Assembly (NCBI RefSeq): GCF_000186265.1
Contig: NC_014934.1
Location: 1,364,001-1,428,000, forward strand
Length of the DNA stretch: 64,000 nt
Direction of reading: 5' to 3'
Source: Cellulophaga algicola DSM 14237
GTDB taxonomy: Bacteria > Bacteroidota > Bacteroidia > Flavobacteriales > Flavobacteriaceae
In this document: piece after piece, positions 27,073 to 36,852 of the stretch
Layout: every line of letters starts with the position of its first letter
Numbering within the stretch: position 1 is the first letter of the stretch
Made by a program: the position numbers and the translations under genes
Notes under the pieces: model-generated
Databases searched by the model: none
The model's input: the letters and a program-made list of their open reading frames with translations, nothing else
Told to the model about the DNA's origin: nothing

Positions 27073-30000
27073 TTAGTGTTTTTGGATAAACAATTTGGTG
27101 TTTACCTCATCAAAGGCAATATCTATACCGTTTTTTAATTCTTCTTCAAAACTTAGCTCAGCAGTTAATGTTTCTGTTTTAATATAATCTAAATTACATT
27201 TTACAGCTTCTTCTACCAAATCGTTTTTTAAAATTTTTACTTCTATTTTATCAGTTACTTCAAAACCAGAATCTTTTCTTAAATTCTGAATTCTATTTAC
27301 CAATTCTCTAGCAATACCTTCTTTTCTTAAGTCATCATCAATAGTAACATCAAGTGCAACCGTTATAGGCCCTGAAGTTGCTACTAACCAACCTTCAATA
27401 TCTTGTGAAGAAATCTCCACGTCTTGCAGCTGTAAAATACTACTTTTATTATTAATTTCAATTGAAATTTCGCCCTGTTGCTCAATTTTTTGAATATCCT
27501 CTTGCGTAAATTTAGCTACTTCACTGGCAACCAGCTTCATATCTTTGCCAAATTTTGGACCTAAAACTTTAAAATTTGGCTTTATTTGTTTCACTAATAT
27601 TCCAGAAGCATCATCTAAGAGCTCAATTTCCTTTACATTTACTTCAGATTTAATTAAATCTGATACCGCCAAGATTTCATTTCTCTGTTTTTCGTCTAAT
27701 ACAGGAATCATAATTTTCTGTAATGGCTGTCTCACTTTTATCTTTTCTTTCTGACGAATAGAAAGTACTAAAGATGATATTGTCTGCGCCTTTGCCATTT
27801 TACTCTCCAATTCTTTATTTACGATATTTTCATCATAAACTGGGAAGTCGGCCAAATGTACACTTTCAAAATTTTCTTTGTGTGTTGTATTCGTTAAATC
27901 CTTGTAAAGTCTATCCATAAAAAATGGCGCTACCGGAGCAGATAATTTAGCTACTGTCTCTAAACAAGTATATAATGTTTGATAAGCAGAAATCTTATCT
28001 TTCTCGTATTCGCCTTTCCAGAAACGTCTTCTGCATAAACGCACATACCAGTTACTTAAATTCTCCTGTACATATTCTGATATGGCACGTGTTGCACGTG
28101 TTGGTTCATAATCTGCATACGCCTCATCTACCGTTTTTATCAATGTATGTAGCTCAGACAACACCCATTGGTCTATCTCTGGTCTTTCATTTAAAGGAAT
28201 TTCCTTCTCTTTATATTGAAAATTATCAATATTTGTATACAAAGCAAAGAAAGAATACGTGTTGTATAATGTTCCAAAAAATTTACGTTTTACTTCAGCA
28301 ATACCTTCAATATCAAATTTTAAATTATCCCAAGGGTTTGCATTAGATATCATGTACCAACGCGTTGCATCTGCACCATGTTCATTCATGGTCTCAAAAG
28401 GATCTGCTGCGTTACCTAAACGCTTAGACATTTTCTTCCCTTCTTTATCTAACACTAATCCGTTTGATACTACATTCTTATACGCAACGGAATCAAAAAC
28501 CATTGTAGCAATTGCATGTAAAGTATAAAACCAACCACGTGTTTGATCTACTCCTTCTGCAATAAAATCTGCAGGAAAGGTTTTATTATCATCAATTAAA
28601 TCCTTATTTTCAAAAGGATAATGCCATTGCGCATACGGCATAGAACCAGAATCAAACCAAACATCTATCAAATCGCTTTCGCGTTTCATAGGTTTTCCTG
28701 ACGCAGAAACTAAAGTAATCTGATCTACTATATTCTTATGTAAATCTATTTTATCATAATTTTCACCAGTCATATTACCGACTTCAAAACCATCAAAAAT
28801 ATCTTTTTCAAGAACCCCAGCGTCTAATGCTTTTTGCATTTCTCCTTTCAGTTCTGCAACAGAACCAATCATGATTTCTTCCTTACCATCTTCTGTTCTC
28901 CAGATTGGTAATGGAATACCCCAATAACGAGAACGTGATAAATTCCAATCGTTTGCATTTGCCAACCAATTCCCGAACCTACCTTCTCCTGTAGCTTTAG
29001 GTTTCCAATTAATGGTTTGGTTTAACTCAAACATTCTCTCTTTAACCTCGGTAACTTTTATAAACCAAGAATCTAATGGATAATATAAAATAGGCTTATC
29101 TGTACGCCAACAGTTAGGATAACTGTGCACATACTTTTCTACCTTAAATGCTTTATTCTCTTCTTTTAATTTAATAGCAAGCTCAACATCTACAGAACGT
29201 TCAGGTGCTTCACCATCTTCATAATATTCGTTCTTAACATACTTACCACCAAACTCTTTTAATTCTGGACGAAATTTACCTTGTAAATCTACTAAAGGCA
29301 CAGGGTTGTTATTTTCGTCTAATACTAACAATGGCGGAATTTCTGGTACCGCTTGTTTTGCAACCATAGCATCATCTGCTCCAAAAGTAGGTGCTGTATG
29401 TACGATACCTGTACCATCTTCTGTCGTCACAAAATCCCCTGCAATAATTCTAAATGCATTTTCTGCATTTTGATAGGGCAATACATAAGGTATAAGTTGC
29501 TCATATTTTACACCAACTAAGTCTTTACCTAGAATAGTAGCATCTAAAACTAAATATGGTATTTTCTTATCGCCTTCTTTATAATTAGCTAATGCTTCTT
29601 CTGTTTCTACAGCTTTAAATTTACCAGCAAATTGCTTCCCTAACAATGGCTTAGCTAAAACTACGGTAATAGGATCAAACGTATATTGATTAAATGTTTT
29701 TACTACTACATATTCAATCTTGGGACCAACAGTTAATGCGGTGTTTGACGGTAAGGTCCAAGGCGTAGTTGTCCAGGCTATAAAATGAATATCTCCTTCA
29801 ATATCCTTAAAAAACGCAGGTAACGTTTCGCTAACCGCCTTAAACTGAGCCGTAACCGTAGTGTCTGTAACATCTTGGTAGGTGCCAGGCTGGTTTAATT
29901 CATGCGAACTTAACCCTGTACCTGCTTTTGGAGAATACGGCTGTATCGTGTAGCCTTTATAGATAAGACCTTTATTGTAAATTTCTTTTAGTAACCACCA

Positions 30001-30477
30001 AACAGTTTCCATGTACTTGGACTTATACGTAATATATGGATCTTCCATATCTACCCAATATCCAACCTGTTCCGTCATTTTATTCCAAACATCTGTATAG
30101 CGCATTACTGCTTTTTTACACGCAGCATTGTATTCTTCTACAGATATTTTTTTTCCAATATCTTCTTTAGTAATTCCTAACTCTTTCTCTACACCAAGTT
30201 CTATTGGTAAACCATGAGTATCCCACCCAGCTTTACGTTTTACTTGAAAACCTTTCATGGTTTTGTACCGAGGAAAAATATCTTTTATGGTTCTCGCCAT
30301 TACATGATGAATACCAGGCATACCGTTTGCAGAAGGTGGCCCTTCAAAAAACACATAGCTCTCTTTGCCCTCGCGAGAAGCAATACTTTTTTCAAAAATA
30401 TCGTTCTCTTTCCAGTATTTCAAAATCTCTTCTGCAACCCCTGGTAAATCTAATCCTTTGTATTCTGAAAACTTCAT
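27073..30477 (-). CDS. ileS: isoleucine-tRNA ligase, type 2 with GIHH signature
   Basis: 1134 residues, long as in type-2 (eukaryote-like) IleRS. It charges tRNA-Ile and edits valine. The Rossmann catalytic core starts at residue 41 (YVFFEGPPSANGMPGIHH). The class I HIGH position reads G55-I56-H57-H58 (codons 30304-30315), i.e. GxHH. The editing CP1 domain (TTTPWTLPSNTAL, EDGTGIVHTAPTFGADD) spans about 180-420. The second signature is KKMSKRLGNAADP, followed by an anticodon-binding domain (NLSNWYVRLCRRRFWKG). Type-2 IleRS are intrinsically less sensitive to mupirocin, and GxHH variants have been reported as strongly resistant. First gene of a run with dksA-like and lspA. Confidence 0.97.
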   Translation of the reverse strand: MKFSEYKGLDLPGVAEEILKYWKENDIFEKSIASREGKESYVFFEGPPSANGMPGIHHVMARTIKDIFPRYKTMKGFQVKRKAGWDTHGLPIELGVEKELGITKEDIGKKISVEEYNAACKKAVMRYTDVWNKMTEQVGYWVDMEDPYITYKSKYMETVWWLLKEIYNKGLIYKGYTIQPYSPKAGTGLSSHELNQPGTYQDVTDTTVTAQFKAVSETLPAFFKDIEGDIHFIAWTTTPWTLPSNTALTVGPKIEYVVVKTFNQYTFDPITVVLAKPLLGKQFAGKFKAVETEEALANYKEGDKKIPYLVLDATILGKDLVGVKYEQLIPYVLPYQNAENAFRIIAGDFVTTEDGTGIVHTAPTFGADDAMVAKQAVPEIPPLLVLDENNNPVPLVDLQGKFRPELKEFGGKYVKNEYYEDGEAPERSVDVELAIKLKEENKAFKVEKYVHSYPNCWRTDKPILYYPLDSWFIKVTEVKERMFELNQTINWKPKATGEGRFGNWLANANDWNLSRSRYWGIPLPIWRTEDGKEEIMIGSVAELKGEMQKALDAGVLEKDIFDGFEVGNMTGENYDKIDLHKNIVDQITLVSASGKPMKRESDLIDVWFDSGSMPYAQWHYPFENKDLIDDNKTFPADFIAEGVDQTRGWFYTLHAIATMVFDSVAYKNVVSNGLVLDKEGKKMSKRLGNAADPFETMNEHGADATRWYMISNANPWDNLKFDIEGIAEVKRKFFGTLYNTYSFFALYTNIDNFQYKEKEIPLNERPEIDQWVLSELHTLIKTVDEAYADYEPTRATRAISEYVQENLSNWYVRLCRRRFWKGEYEKDKISAYQTLYTCLETVAKLSAPVAPFFMDRLYKDLTNTTHKENFESVHLADFPVYDENIVNKELESKMAKAQTISSLVLSIRQKEKIKVRQPLQKIMIPVLDEKQRNEILAVSDLIKSEVNVKEIELLDDASGILVKQIKPNFKVLGPKFGKDMKLVASEVAKFTQEDIQKIEQQGEISIEINNKSSILQLQDVEISSQDIEGWLVATSGPITVALDVTIDDDLRKEGIARELVNRIQNLRKDSGFEVTDKIEVKILKNDLVEEAVKCNLDYIKTETLTAELSFEEELKNGIDIAFDEVNTKLFIQKH

Positions 30478-30671
30478 AATAACTACTTCTGGTACTACAT
30501 TTTAAGCCTGCAAAATTATAAATTTAGATTGAATAAATAGGTGTTCCTTTAAAATGATATGCAGGAATAATTCAAAAGACAACATTTTGGTAATCTACCG
30601 CAAAAAGCAAAGCATAATAATTATGGTTATCTTGCTAGTCATTAACTATTATAAATACAAAAATTTAAAAC

Positions 30672-31112
30672 ATGAAAAAAGTTATTTTAAGTGCCGTAAT
30701 GATGCTTGCATTAAGTACTAGTTTTATTTCTTGCAGAGAGACTGAAGACAAAACAAAAGAGGCAACAGAAGCTACTGAAGAAGCTATCGACAACGCTGGT
30801 GAAGAATTAAAAGACATGGGTGAAGACGCTGCCGATAAAGCTAAGGAAATGGGCACAGATATGAAAGATGCTGGAAATAAAGCTCTTGAGGAGACTAAAG
30901 AATTAGGAGAAGATGCTGCTACTAAAATTAAAGAAGCTGGTACTGAAGTTAAGGACGCTGGAACAAAAGCAGCAAAAGATGCTAAAGAGCTAGGAACTAA
31001 AACTGTAGATGGTGCCAAAGAACTAGGTGCTAAAGCGGTTGACGGTGCAAAAGCTGCAGGTACTGAAGTTAAGACAAGTGCCGAAGAAGCTGCTGCTAAA
31101 ATTAAGCAATAA
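30672..31112 (+). CDS. LEA-like repeat lipoprotein
   Basis: 146 residues. The signal ends TSFISC, a lipobox with C21. The whole mature chain is low-complexity and made of Lys, Glu, Ala, Asp, Gly and Thr in a roughly 11-residue repeat (KEMGTDMKDAG, KEAGTEVKDAG, KELGTKTVDGA, KELGAKAVDGA, KAAGTEVKTSA). That is the pattern of group-3 LEA or YtxH-type amphipathic helices. Such proteins are commonly linked to desiccation, freezing or envelope stress; here that is inference. It is a single gene with its own terminator. The high charge and heptad-like spacing suggest an extended helix anchored to a membrane. Confidence 0.75.
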   Translation: MKKVILSAVMMLALSTSFISCRETEDKTKEATEATEEAIDNAGEELKDMGEDAADKAKEMGTDMKDAGNKALEETKELGEDAATKIKEAGTEVKDAGTKAAKDAKELGTKTVDGAKELGAKAVDGAKAAGTEVKTSAEEAAAKIKQ

Positions 31113-31133
31113 GCTTGTATTATTATAAATTAG

Positions 31134-31168
31134 AAAATCCCTGGCAAAATATCTGCCTGGGATTTTTT
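31134..31168 (+). terminator. rho-independent terminator of the LEA-like lipoprotein
   Basis: Stem AAAATCCCTGGCA/TGCCTGGGATTTT with one T/T mismatch and a seven-base loop, followed by a six-base T run. It lies 22 bases past the stop. Confidence 0.85.
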
Positions 31169-31171
31169 CGT

Positions 31172-33583
31172 TTAAAAGGTATACTCTAATGCTAAAACAA
31201 GATTTATTCCAGGAGCTACAATCCCAGAAGAATAGCTGCGATACCTTTGATTTGTAATATTCTCTAAGTTAATTGTAGTTTTTAAAGTGTTTGAAAGCGC
31301 ATACTGCGATCTAAAATTTAAAGTATACCAAGATGGCGCGTATGGATTACCATTTGAATCTGCCGCATATATATATTCTTTACTACGTTCTGAAACCGCT
31401 AAATCATCAAAAGCCACTTCTCCATTAAAGTTTAAAAACAAATCTGTTTTTAATTTCTGATTTTTCCAAATGCAATGAACATCTCCAAATGTTGGCGCTA
31501 CATGCCTTCCAGGAGAGTCCGTACCATCATCCTCTTCCTCTATTCCTTTGGTTAAGGTAAGATTAGAAGCTAGAGACATGCGTTCTGAAAACGTTACATC
31601 TACACCAAATTCAAAACCATATACATAAGCCTTTGCCGCATTCTGTATAGCCTGTACATTGCTTAACTCACCATTATATTCCATTTCAGTCATGCCATTA
31701 AACTCAAAATCTCTACGCACTAAAGCATCCACCATATACGTATAAAAAGTGGCTCCTTTCAACATCACTTTGTCTTTAATATTTTTCTGAATACCTAGCT
31801 CCATATTATAAGCATACTCTGGTTCTAAATCTGGATTTGGAACTACAACAGACCCGGGTTCAGAATCAAATATCTTACCCACATCGTCAATATTAGGTGC
31901 TCTAAAACCTGTAGACGTATTTGCTGTTATTTGCAAATCTGCCTTTGGAAACCAACTCAAACCCAAACTACCCGTAAGTGCTCCTGTACTTAAATCTGCA
32001 TTATCAAACGGAAAACTATAATAGGTATCCTCAAATTCTGCAGCTACCCACACATGGCTGTAACGTACACCAGAGAGTAAAGACAAATTTGGTTTTGCTT
32101 TATATTCCGCACTTACATAGCCTGCCAAAGTTTGCCAAGTAGAACCATCAGGATACCGACTTGCTGTAGCGGCAGTTTCATTCGTATTAATGTCTAACTG
32201 AGTCCCAGAAGAATGTACTTTATTAAAAATATATTCCCCGCCGTAATACAAACGCAAATCTCCGATGCGTTTATTTTCAAAATCTATATTTGTAGATAGG
32301 GCATCTACTTTTTCTTCGGTACTATAGCGCATAGCATCTTGAAAACCTCTATCGTGCCTGCTTTCTTCAAAATGCTGGTAAGCAGTAGTGACCTTTAGGC
32401 CATCATAAAATTTGCCTTTTCCATTTTTGTTGAACTGCAAATTACTCATCAACCATTTTTGAGGACCATAATACCATTCTGCAGAACGTAAGCCGTCTCC
32501 CGCACTATTGGGCCTAATTAAACGATCATAACGCGAATAATCTGAGGTTTCTGAATAGTAATTACTCCAATTTATATCCCAATTTGAGTTGGGTTTGAAT
32601 GCTATTTTTTGAAGCAAGTTAATTTGATTATATCCTGTGGGCACCTGTAACCTATTATCTGTGTTCGCTAGTAAAACATCTTTCCCATTAGTAGTCTGTA
32701 CATAGTTTTCTCTCAAATAGGAATCCTCTCCATACTTCCCCATTTTTAAATCCCCAAAATCACTGTATGAAACACTTGTTAAAAAAGCCCATTGTTTTTT
32801 CCCTATATTAAAATCGACATGTGCCGTGTTTTCAGTGTTTGCAGTAGCATACCTGTAATTTGAAACTCCCTTAAAAAGAGTTCCGTCAGTTTCAGAAAAT
32901 TCTACTTTTTTAGTTAAAAAATTCATGACCCCACCAATAGCATCACTACCATAGATTACAGATCCTGGACCAAAAATAACTTCCGTATTTTTTACAGAAA
33001 AAGGATCTATTGAGATTACATTTTGAATGTTTCCGCCTCTAAATATGGCATTATTCATACGCACACCGTCTACAGAAAGCAATAACCTATTGGTCGAAAA
33101 ACCTCTAATCATAGGACTACCACCACCTAGTTGGCTTTTTTGAACAAATACTTTTCCGCTATTTTGAAGTAAATCTGCTGCAGTTTGTGGAGCAGAAAAA
33201 GCAATTGATTTTGCATCAATAGACACTATTTTCTGAGGAATATCTTTCTTTTGTTGCTCCCATTTAGAAATAGACATGACTACTTCATTGAGTTCCTGAG
33301 CTTTTGGAAAAAGATATAAGGTATTATCCTTTTTCAATACGACTGCTTTTGATGCTTTAAAAAAAGCATAGCCTAGATGCTTAAAAAAGATGCGTTCGTT
33401 TTTATCAAAGAGACTCAAATCACATTTTCCATCAAAATCTGTAATACTAGTCTTTGATTTATCGGTATTATAAACGGCAACATTTACGATTGGTTCTTTT
33501 GATTCCATATCTAAAATAGTAATTTCCTGCCCAAGTAAAGGCACAGAAATAAGGAATAATAGAATTGCAAGAGTTTTATACAT
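31172..33583 (-). CDS. TonB-dependent receptor, heme/hemoglobin-receptor type
   Basis: 803 residues from the ATG at 33583, which gives a clean signal peptide (ending LLGQ) and starts right after recO; an upstream ATG at 33601 would overlap recO. An N-terminal carboxypeptidase-regulatory sandwich (about 18-95) precedes the plug at about 115-235, with QLGGGSPMIRGFSTNRLLLS, GVRMNNAIFRGGN and FGPGSVIYGSDAIGGV. This plug pattern is that of heme/hemoglobin receptors. The barrel carries the family's GFRAPNIDDVGKIFD and PNPDLEPEYAYNMELG motifs and ends LALEYTF. Iron or heme acquisition is likely; no hemophore or ferric-reductase gene is adjacent. Confidence 0.88.
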   Translation of the reverse strand: MYKTLAILLFLISVPLLGQEITILDMESKEPIVNVAVYNTDKSKTSITDFDGKCDLSLFDKNERIFFKHLGYAFFKASKAVVLKKDNTLYLFPKAQELNEVVMSISKWEQQKKDIPQKIVSIDAKSIAFSAPQTAADLLQNSGKVFVQKSQLGGGSPMIRGFSTNRLLLSVDGVRMNNAIFRGGNIQNVISIDPFSVKNTEVIFGPGSVIYGSDAIGGVMNFLTKKVEFSETDGTLFKGVSNYRYATANTENTAHVDFNIGKKQWAFLTSVSYSDFGDLKMGKYGEDSYLRENYVQTTNGKDVLLANTDNRLQVPTGYNQINLLQKIAFKPNSNWDINWSNYYSETSDYSRYDRLIRPNSAGDGLRSAEWYYGPQKWLMSNLQFNKNGKGKFYDGLKVTTAYQHFEESRHDRGFQDAMRYSTEEKVDALSTNIDFENKRIGDLRLYYGGEYIFNKVHSSGTQLDINTNETAATASRYPDGSTWQTLAGYVSAEYKAKPNLSLLSGVRYSHVWVAAEFEDTYYSFPFDNADLSTGALTGSLGLSWFPKADLQITANTSTGFRAPNIDDVGKIFDSEPGSVVVPNPDLEPEYAYNMELGIQKNIKDKVMLKGATFYTYMVDALVRRDFEFNGMTEMEYNGELSNVQAIQNAAKAYVYGFEFGVDVTFSERMSLASNLTLTKGIEEEDDGTDSPGRHVAPTFGDVHCIWKNQKLKTDLFLNFNGEVAFDDLAVSERSKEYIYAADSNGNPYAPSWYTLNFRSQYALSNTLKTTINLENITNQRYRSYSSGIVAPGINLVLALEYTF

Positions 33584-33584
33584 G

Positions 33585-34304
33585 CTAACTAAAAACTTCA
33601 TTTAAAATAGCAAGCGATTTAGGTTTTCTAAATCCGTGCAAATGTAATTCATAATAAAGAATTATTGATTTCAAGAGCTCTTGGCGCTTCTTTTTATTCA
33701 TCTTTACCGCGTGTATTGCATCAAAATTTATGCCTAAGAACTGTTTAAAGAAATATAAATTTTCACCTAACAACATTGGATTTAGTGATATTGAATACGA
33801 GAAGGCTCCTTCTAACAAATCAAAATAAGGGGCATTACTTTCGGTGGCATCTGGATAAAAACCAAAATACTTTGTTAGAAGTATTAAGAAATAAAGATGA
33901 AAATTTGAAATTTCTTCATTAGCATCTAACCATTGTAGGGATGCTTCTAAAAATTCAAATAAATTAGCATTATCCTCTTCTTCCTGAATACTATTACTCA
34001 GCATTTCTGCCAAGAAGAAAGTTAAGGCGTTTTTAGTAATGTCCGTATGCAAACTTTGGTAATGATAACTAGGCTTTGCTTCTCTAACCGTTTCCAAAGT
34101 ACCTTTGTTTTTATGATACGCGACTAACTCTAATTGCATCAATGGCTGAAAATAAGCTGTTTTTAATTTTCCTTTTTTAGACGCAAAGACCCCTTTAAGC
34201 AAATACGACTTTAGCCCGTCTGATGCTGTAAATATTTTCACAATCAGACTGGTATCTCCATATTTTAAAGCGGATAAAACTATGGCTTTGGTGGTGACTT
34301 GCAT
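33585..34304 (-). CDS. recO: DNA repair protein RecO
   Basis: 239 residues from the ATG at 34304; a TTG at 34367 would add 21 residues with no family similarity. N-terminal OB fold: VTTKAIVLSALKYGDTSLIVKIFT, then GLKSYLLKGVFASKKGKLK and LMQLELVAYHKNKG. The C-terminal helical domain has NALTFFLAEMLSNSIQEEEDN and LILLTKYFGFYPD. RecO works with RecR to load RecA on SSB-coated gaps. No zinc-binding cysteine set is present, as in many Bacteroidota. It directly precedes the heme-type receptor gene. It is the last core gene before the accessory patch. Confidence 0.95.
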   Translation of the reverse strand: MQVTTKAIVLSALKYGDTSLIVKIFTASDGLKSYLLKGVFASKKGKLKTAYFQPLMQLELVAYHKNKGTLETVREAKPSYHYQSLHTDITKNALTFFLAEMLSNSIQEEEDNANLFEFLEASLQWLDANEEISNFHLYFLILLTKYFGFYPDATESNAPYFDLLEGAFSYSISLNPMLLGENLYFFKQFLGINFDAIHAVKMNKKKRQELLKSIILYYELHLHGFRKPKSLAILNEVFS

Positions 34305-34452
34305 CTTGCTTTTTAGAGTACTGCAAAGATAGGGTTTTGGTTGGTTAGAATATTCAGGTAACCACAAGAGTAAAACACTACTTAAGTGAAGAGAACTACA
34401 TGCATAGACTAATTATAGAATATAATTCATATATTTAATAAAAAAAACTTAA

Positions 34453-36846
34453 ATGCGGAACAATTTTACTCTACTTAAAACATTTACACTCATTTTAATT
34501 GCTTTTAATTTCTCATGTCAAAAATATGAGGAAAACACAATTACGGAGACTACTAGCGCTGAAGAAAGCCTTATTCCTGAAAGCATCCACTATCAATATG
34601 CTGATGATGCAGAAAAAAAAGAACTAACCAATCTCTTAACAAATCAATTATCAAAATTTGGATATTCTAAAAAAGATATAAACCTAGAGATGAACCAGAA
34701 CCCCATCATGGAGCGCACCGACTCTAATGGAGCAAAATCTTATAGCATGCTCTATGGTAAAATTGATTTTGAACTTCCTTATTTTTACAACGTTGTAATT
34801 AAAAAGAGGACAGATGGCACATACGAAACTCCTTTTTTAGTCCGGTACGAAAATAACCTAACCTTAAATTCTCTTCTAGGAAAGTCCATAAATAATATAT
34901 CATGGGAAGCTACGGTTTTGCCATTAAAAATTACACCCAAAACAGCAAGATATCATGAAGAAGAAGAAGATCCTTGTGCTGTTCTACCTTTATCAAATTC
35001 AGGTAATAGTGGCTCCTTCAACCCAATAATTACGCTAATTAAGAACAAAGAGAGAGAAGAGCCTTCTTCACCTTCTAGCCCAATAGGTGGAAGTAAAAAT
35101 ACAGCTATTCTTGAAATATGCTCACCTACCATACAAACTACCACTTATGAATGTAACGGACCCAATTCAGATACTGATCATCCTGCTGGGCCTAACTCTG
35201 GTGATAGTGGAGATAATTCTTGCGGAGATAGTTCTACAAATTTTGGAGGCTCTGGAGGCGGATTCATTGTTGGCCAAGCCTGCTACCAAATAGAGGTGGA
35301 AATAGTAGGTGGAGTCTATGCTACAGTTCAGGATTATTCAAATAGCATAGAAGAATTTAAAGGAAAAAATTATTGCATGTTATCATTGGGCAGAGAAGCT
35401 ATGGAAATAAGCAGAAAACAAAACAAACTATCCTCTGAAGATAAAGATTATTTAGGCAAACTAAACTTTTATTTAAATCAAACCACTCCTCCTGCTGAAG
35501 GATGTGACGATTTTAATCTTTACATTAATGATGAAGGGATACTTAAAATTAAAAGAACATTTAACATTATTGAAGATAATAACCCTTTCAACGGCCTTTC
35601 ATCTAGAAATATAGTTTTTGAAGAAAAATGCCCCACTTTAGGTGGCGTAGGTATTAATATTCCCACGCAAATTAATCTACTTATTAATAAACTAAACACA
35701 TTTACACTATCTTCTGACCCACTGAGCCAGGAAGGAATTATATTTTTGTTAACTCCCGAAAATTGGCAAATTGCAAAAAGTATTGATACCTATGTAAGCA
35801 ATAATAACAATAGTACAAAGGCTATAGAGTTTGCTAAAGCTACGGTTGAAGTACTTACAAACGGCTCTGAGAAAGAAAAAAAAATAGCAGAATCATTTCT
35901 AAATGACGATATCCATTCTGCATTTGATATTATATTCGAGGGTGCAACTTATACAAATGGACAATGCCCTCCTGATTGTAACGATATGGTTTTTGATGCG
36001 CCTGTTGATCTGACAGCGAGCATCTTCATAGGTTTTGCAGATGGACTATTAAATCTTTACCTAACCACAAGCCTTTATGATCATAACACTGAAGAAGGAA
36101 GAAAAAATAGAGGACTATTAACAGCTAGACTTTTAAAAGAATCCGGTATTTCTATTCCAGATGATATTAACCCAAACATTTTATACGAAATGTTTAGGAT
36201 TAGAAGCCGTAAGCTAACATTGGTATTAGAACCGGCTAATCAAGACTTTTTAGATACTTTAGGTGATTTAAGTATTAGCTTACTAGATGTAATGTCTCTT
36301 GTTTCCCCAGGCTCAAGTAGTAGCGCTTATTTGCTTGCGAAAACGGGTGGTAACATTACTATAAAAGCTGTTGCTGACTATTTAAAAATAATTTCCGTAA
36401 CTAGTTCCAAAGTTGATGGTATAATTAACACATTAAGTAATAGTGCCAAATATTCATTAGATGGCACTGGTACTTATAGAAATGTTCTTGGTCATCATCC
36501 TCTAGCAAAAATCGCCTTCGAGTTAGATAAATTTTATAAATTTAGAGACGCATTTAGTGTCCCGGCTAGCAAATTGCAAGAAGTCTGGAAAAGTGCAAAT
36601 CCAAATAAAATTGCACCTATAGTACATGATAAGATAACTGGAAATCAAATAAGTCTTTACAAAGAATTTGGAAGAACAGGAGAACGTTTATCTTTGGAAA
36701 AAATGGCAGAAATTGAGATAGAAGCTATGGTTAGGGCTGGCATTCCAAAAGATATTGCTGAAGGTTGGGTCATAAAAGCATTACAGGACTTAAAAACACA
36801 AGGTGTAAAATTGATACCTCATATACCATGGGTTGGGAAAAATTAA
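34453..36846 (+). CDS. large lipoprotein with a C-terminal GHH-type nuclease-like toxin domain
   Basis: 797 residues. The signal is followed by C22 (NFSCQK) and an acidic patch (YEEN), which could act as a surface-export signal. The region about 40-160 is a globular head (YGKIDFELPYFYNVVIKK). Residues 170-290 are a Ser/Gly/Asp-rich linker with several cysteines. Residues about 290-660 are a helical body of unknown fold. The last 125 residues begin GTYRNVLGHHPLAKIAF (HH at 681-682), then have H725 in IVHDKITGNQISLY and end IEIEAMVRAGIPKDIAEGWVIKALQDL and PHIPWVGKN. A variable C-terminal HH...H module on a large secreted scaffold, followed by a tiny gene, is the plan of polymorphic toxins. Nuclease activity is inferred, not shown. 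Confidence 0.7.
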   Translation: MRNNFTLLKTFTLILIAFNFSCQKYEENTITETTSAEESLIPESIHYQYADDAEKKELTNLLTNQLSKFGYSKKDINLEMNQNPIMERTDSNGAKSYSMLYGKIDFELPYFYNVVIKKRTDGTYETPFLVRYENNLTLNSLLGKSINNISWEATVLPLKITPKTARYHEEEEDPCAVLPLSNSGNSGSFNPIITLIKNKEREEPSSPSSPIGGSKNTAILEICSPTIQTTTYECNGPNSDTDHPAGPNSGDSGDNSCGDSSTNFGGSGGGFIVGQACYQIEVEIVGGVYATVQDYSNSIEEFKGKNYCMLSLGREAMEISRKQNKLSSEDKDYLGKLNFYLNQTTPPAEGCDDFNLYINDEGILKIKRTFNIIEDNNPFNGLSSRNIVFEEKCPTLGGVGINIPTQINLLINKLNTFTLSSDPLSQEGIIFLLTPENWQIAKSIDTYVSNNNNSTKAIEFAKATVEVLTNGSEKEKKIAESFLNDDIHSAFDIIFEGATYTNGQCPPDCNDMVFDAPVDLTASIFIGFADGLLNLYLTTSLYDHNTEEGRKNRGLLTARLLKESGISIPDDINPNILYEMFRIRSRKLTLVLEPANQDFLDTLGDLSISLLDVMSLVSPGSSSSAYLLAKTGGNITIKAVADYLKIISVTSSKVDGIINTLSNSAKYSLDGTGTYRNVLGHHPLAKIAFELDKFYKFRDAFSVPASKLQEVWKSANPNKIAPIVHDKITGNQISLYKEFGRTGERLSLEKMAEIEIEAMVRAGIPKDIAEGWVIKALQDLKTQGVKLIPHIPWVGKN

Positions 36847-36852
36847 AAAAAT

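Noticed and set aside
30665-31018. Antisense ORF rich in Ser/Ala opposite the LEA-like gene
   Set aside because: It is the mirror image of a low-complexity coding sequence and has no independent support; the same holds for other long antisense frames inside ileS, A2M and hppD.
33602-34367. Extended starts using TTG or GTG for recO, lspA, SulP, thioesterase, DUF3298 lipoprotein and the 54-55 kb small genes
   Set aside because: Extra residues show no family similarity and ATG starts give proper signal peptides or domain starts; TTG was kept only where an ATG would delete a membrane helix.
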